Origin: Sva-07 sp963715285 | Lineage (GTDB): Bacteria > Actinomycetota > Acidimicrobiia > Acidimicrobiales > Ilumatobacteraceae | Assembly: GCA_963715285.1 (NCBI GenBank) | Contig: CAVQRU010000017.1 | Location: 62,001-126,000, forward strand | Reading direction: 5' to 3' | DNA length: 64,000 nucleotides | Part shown: positions 62,573 through 64,000 of the stretch, piece after piece | How the letters are laid out: the number at the start of each line of letters is the position of its first letter | Position numbering within the stretch: position 1 is the stretch's first letter | Translations under genes and position numbers: made by a program | The notes under the pieces: generated by a model | Told to the model about the DNA's origin: nothing | Database searches by the model: none | Seen by the model: only the letters and a program-made list of their open reading frames with translations

Positions 62573-63696
62573 CAGCCCATCACCTCTTCGCTGGCACGCA
62601 GCTTGCCCGCCGCGGCCAACGCCGGCGGGTACTCCGCGGCGACGTTGCGCTCGAACGCCTCCTCACCCTCGGGGGTCCCGACAGGGAAGTGACACGCGAA
62701 GACGTGATCGGCGGCGTCGATCGATCGCAGCTGGGGCTCCTCGGCGCGGCAGATGTCCTGCGCGTACGCGCAACGCGGCGCGAACTTGCAGCCGGGTGGG
62801 GGGTCGATCAGGTTCGGCGGTCGTCCCGGGATCGCATTCAGGCGGGTGTGTTTGGCCTGGGTGACCTTGGGAATCGACCAGAGCAGTCCCTGGGTGTAGG
62901 GATGGCGCATCTCGGAGAAGAGCTTCGACGTCGGCGCCTTCTCGGCGACCTTGCCGGCGTACATCACCATGATCTCGTCGGTTCGCCCGGCGACGACACC
63001 GAGGTCGTGCGTGACCAGGATCATCGCCATCGCACGATCGCGCTGCTGCTCGGCGAGCAGGTTGAGGATCTGGTGTTGCACGGTGACGTCGAGCGCCGTG
63101 GTGGGCTCGTCGGCGAAGAGCATTCGCGGACCGCAGGCGAGCGCGATGGCGATGCACACGCGTTGGCGCATGCCGCCGGACATCTGGTGCGGATAGTTGT
63201 CGAGACGCGTCTCGGCTTCGGGGATGTGGACCGACTTGAGCAACGCGATCGCGACCTCGTCGGCCTCCTTGCGGCCCATGTCGAGGTGGTACCGCACGTG
63301 TTCGGTGAGCTGCCGGCCGATCGTGACCACGGGGTTCAGCGACGTCATCGGGTCCTGGAAGACCATCGCCATCTCGGCGCCCCAGAGGACCTTCTTCTCC
63401 TTCGGCGACTTGCCGATCATCTCGTCGCCCGCGTACATGACCGACCCGGTCGTGGACGCATTCGAGGAGGTGTTGAGACCCATGATCGAACGCGACAGCA
63501 CGGTCTTGCCGGAGCCGGACTCGCCGACCACGCCGAGGGTCTTTCCGCGATCGAGCGAGAACGACACGCCGTCGACCGCGCGCACCGAGCCCGCCGCGAC
63601 CGCGAACTGCGTCCGCAGATCATCGACAACGAGCAGCGGCTCACCGACGGACTCGTGACGTGCAGGCGCCCGCCCGACCCGGATCTCGTTCTCCAT
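62572..63696 (-). CDS. oppD: Oligopeptide ABC ATPase, OppD/DppD type
   Basis: The 374-residue ATPase has Walker A GESGSGKT, signature MSGGMRQRVCIAIAL, Walker B MLFADEPTTALDV and the C-terminal GCKFAPRCAYAQDIC. ATG at 63696 has AAAAGGGGAAGC as Shine-Dalgarno. First gene of the operon, separated from ahcY by about 93 bp. Confidence 0.95.
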   Translation of the reverse strand: MENEIRVGRAPARHESVGEPLLVVDDLRTQFAVAAGSVRAVDGVSFSLDRGKTLGVVGESGSGKTVLSRSIMGLNTSSNASTTGSVMYAGDEMIGKSPKEKKVLWGAEMAMVFQDPMTSLNPVVTIGRQLTEHVRYHLDMGRKEADEVAIALLKSVHIPEAETRLDNYPHQMSGGMRQRVCIAIALACGPRMLFADEPTTALDVTVQHQILNLLAEQQRDRAMAMILVTHDLGVVAGRTDEIMVMYAGKVAEKAPTSKLFSEMRHPYTQGLLWSIPKVTQAKHTRLNAIPGRPPNLIDPPPGCKFAPRCAYAQDICRAEEPQLRSIDAADHVFACHFPVGTPEGEEAFERNVAAEYPPALAAAGKLRASEEVMG

Positions 63697-63789
63697 GCTT
63701 CCCCTTTTCCTCGGCCTCGCCCAGAGGTGGGCTCGGTAGTGGCGGGCGTCACACTAGGCGTGCCGAGGGGGGAAGATCGAACCGATCGA
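63697..63789 (-). promoter_or_regulatory. Promoter/terminator region between ahcY and oppD
   Basis: It contains the small hairpin GCCCA-CCTC-TGGGC (minus strand) and GATCGATCGGTTCGATC near the ahcY stop. These may be the ahcY terminator and the oppD leader structure. Confidence 0.4.
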
Positions 63790-64000
63790 TCAGTAGCGGT
63801 AGTTCTCCGGCTTGAACGGACCGGACGGGTCGAGATCGAGGTAGGCGGCCTGCTCGTCGCTGAGCTCGGTGAGCTTGACGCCGAGCGCATCGAGGTGCAG
63901 ACGAGCCACCTTTTCGTCGAGATGCTTCGGGAGGACGTACACACCGAGCGGATAGTTCTCGGTGTTGCGGAACAACTCGATCTGTGCGATCACCTGGTTG
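63790..64000 (-). CDS. ahcY: Adenosylhomocysteinase, C-terminal part
   Basis: The last 70 residues of S-adenosyl-L-homocysteine hydrolase are present: QVIAQIELFRNTENYPLGVY, VLPKHLDEKVARLHLDALG, and the invariant C-terminal end KPENYRY, which places Lys and Tyr in the neighbouring subunit NAD site. The 5' part lies beyond the right end of the window. The enzyme clears S-adenosylhomocysteine from methylation. Confidence 0.95.
   Translation of the reverse strand, partial: NQVIAQIELFRNTENYPLGVYVLPKHLDEKVARLHLDALGVKLTELSDEQAAYLDLDPSGPFKPENYRY

Overview
The window is high-GC chromosomal DNA with the gene content of an actinomycete: F420 biosynthesis (cofE), menaquinone synthesis (menB), a soluble cytochrome P450, a group II truncated haemoglobin, a DUF222-HNH protein, many acyl-CoA enzymes, and a secA-prfB-ftsE-ftsX cluster. 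The mix, the many leaderless-looking starts and the lack of typical mycobacterial or streptomycete markers suggest class Acidimicrobiia (Ilumatobacter-like). That placement is an inference.

Layout. 1-2.4 kb: end of a sugar ABC importer operon (binding protein tail and two permeases). 2.4-6.7 kb: P450, a pseudokinase/MprF-type flippase fusion, a small membrane protein. 6.8-9.3 kb: cold-shock protein with a textbook terminator, then a decayed stretch in which a DUF222-HNH gene lies between a SnoaL-like remnant and a hydrolase remnant. 9.3-11.8 kb: PhyH dioxygenase, a double-ACT protein, and selD with an in-frame UGA at its catalytic position, so SelD appears to be a selenoprotein. 11.9-14.0 kb: arsenic locus (arsI, divergent arsR-arsC-aquaporin). 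14.0-19.7 kb: M3 peptidase, Anbu proteasome homologue, panB, hydrolase, cupredoxin lipoprotein, VOC protein, GAP-family membrane protein. 19.8-26.1 kb: DyP peroxidase remnant, a drug-exporter-type ABC pair, a metallo-beta-lactamase-fold protein, an OYE-type oxidoreductase overlapping a DapA-like aldolase. 26.3-33.9 kb: sucrose phosphorylase, a membrane-anchored propeller-like protein, a DUF1704 (QEGLA/MATCAP-like) metalloprotease, ribosome hibernation factor, SCO6745-family protein, hydrolase. 33.9-42.9 kb: acyl-CoA dehydrogenase, serine hydrolase, an HDAC-like deacetylase divergent from a GNAT-acyl-CoA synthetase fusion, NERD-like membrane protein, a frameshifted M20 peptidase, cofE. 42.9-50.2 kb: hydrolase, menB, rRNA 2'-O-methyltransferase, purU, ABC-2 exporter with glbO, enoyl-CoA hydratase. 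50.4-56.7 kb: ftsX, ftsE, prfB, secA, comF. 56.8-64.0 kb: YczE-type protein, an oligopeptide ABC operon (D-F-A-B-C) and the 3' end of ahcY.

How the parts work together. Several modules are clear: arsenical demethylation, reduction and export under ArsR; a divergent lysine acetyltransferase/deacetylase pair; and the Sec export/cell-division cluster. Many starts sit exactly 6 nt after a TAnnnT hexamer, implying leaderless transcripts, and this settled several start calls. Two genes 48 kb apart (DUF222-HNH and comF) share an upstream element just before the presumed -10, which may mark a regulon. Hairpins with a GGGGTCWGACC core lie in three gene-end regions, and a 48-bp direct repeat precedes the rRNA methyltransferase. 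No tRNA, rRNA, CRISPR array or insertion sequence was recognised. No stretch over 300 bases lacks a feature.
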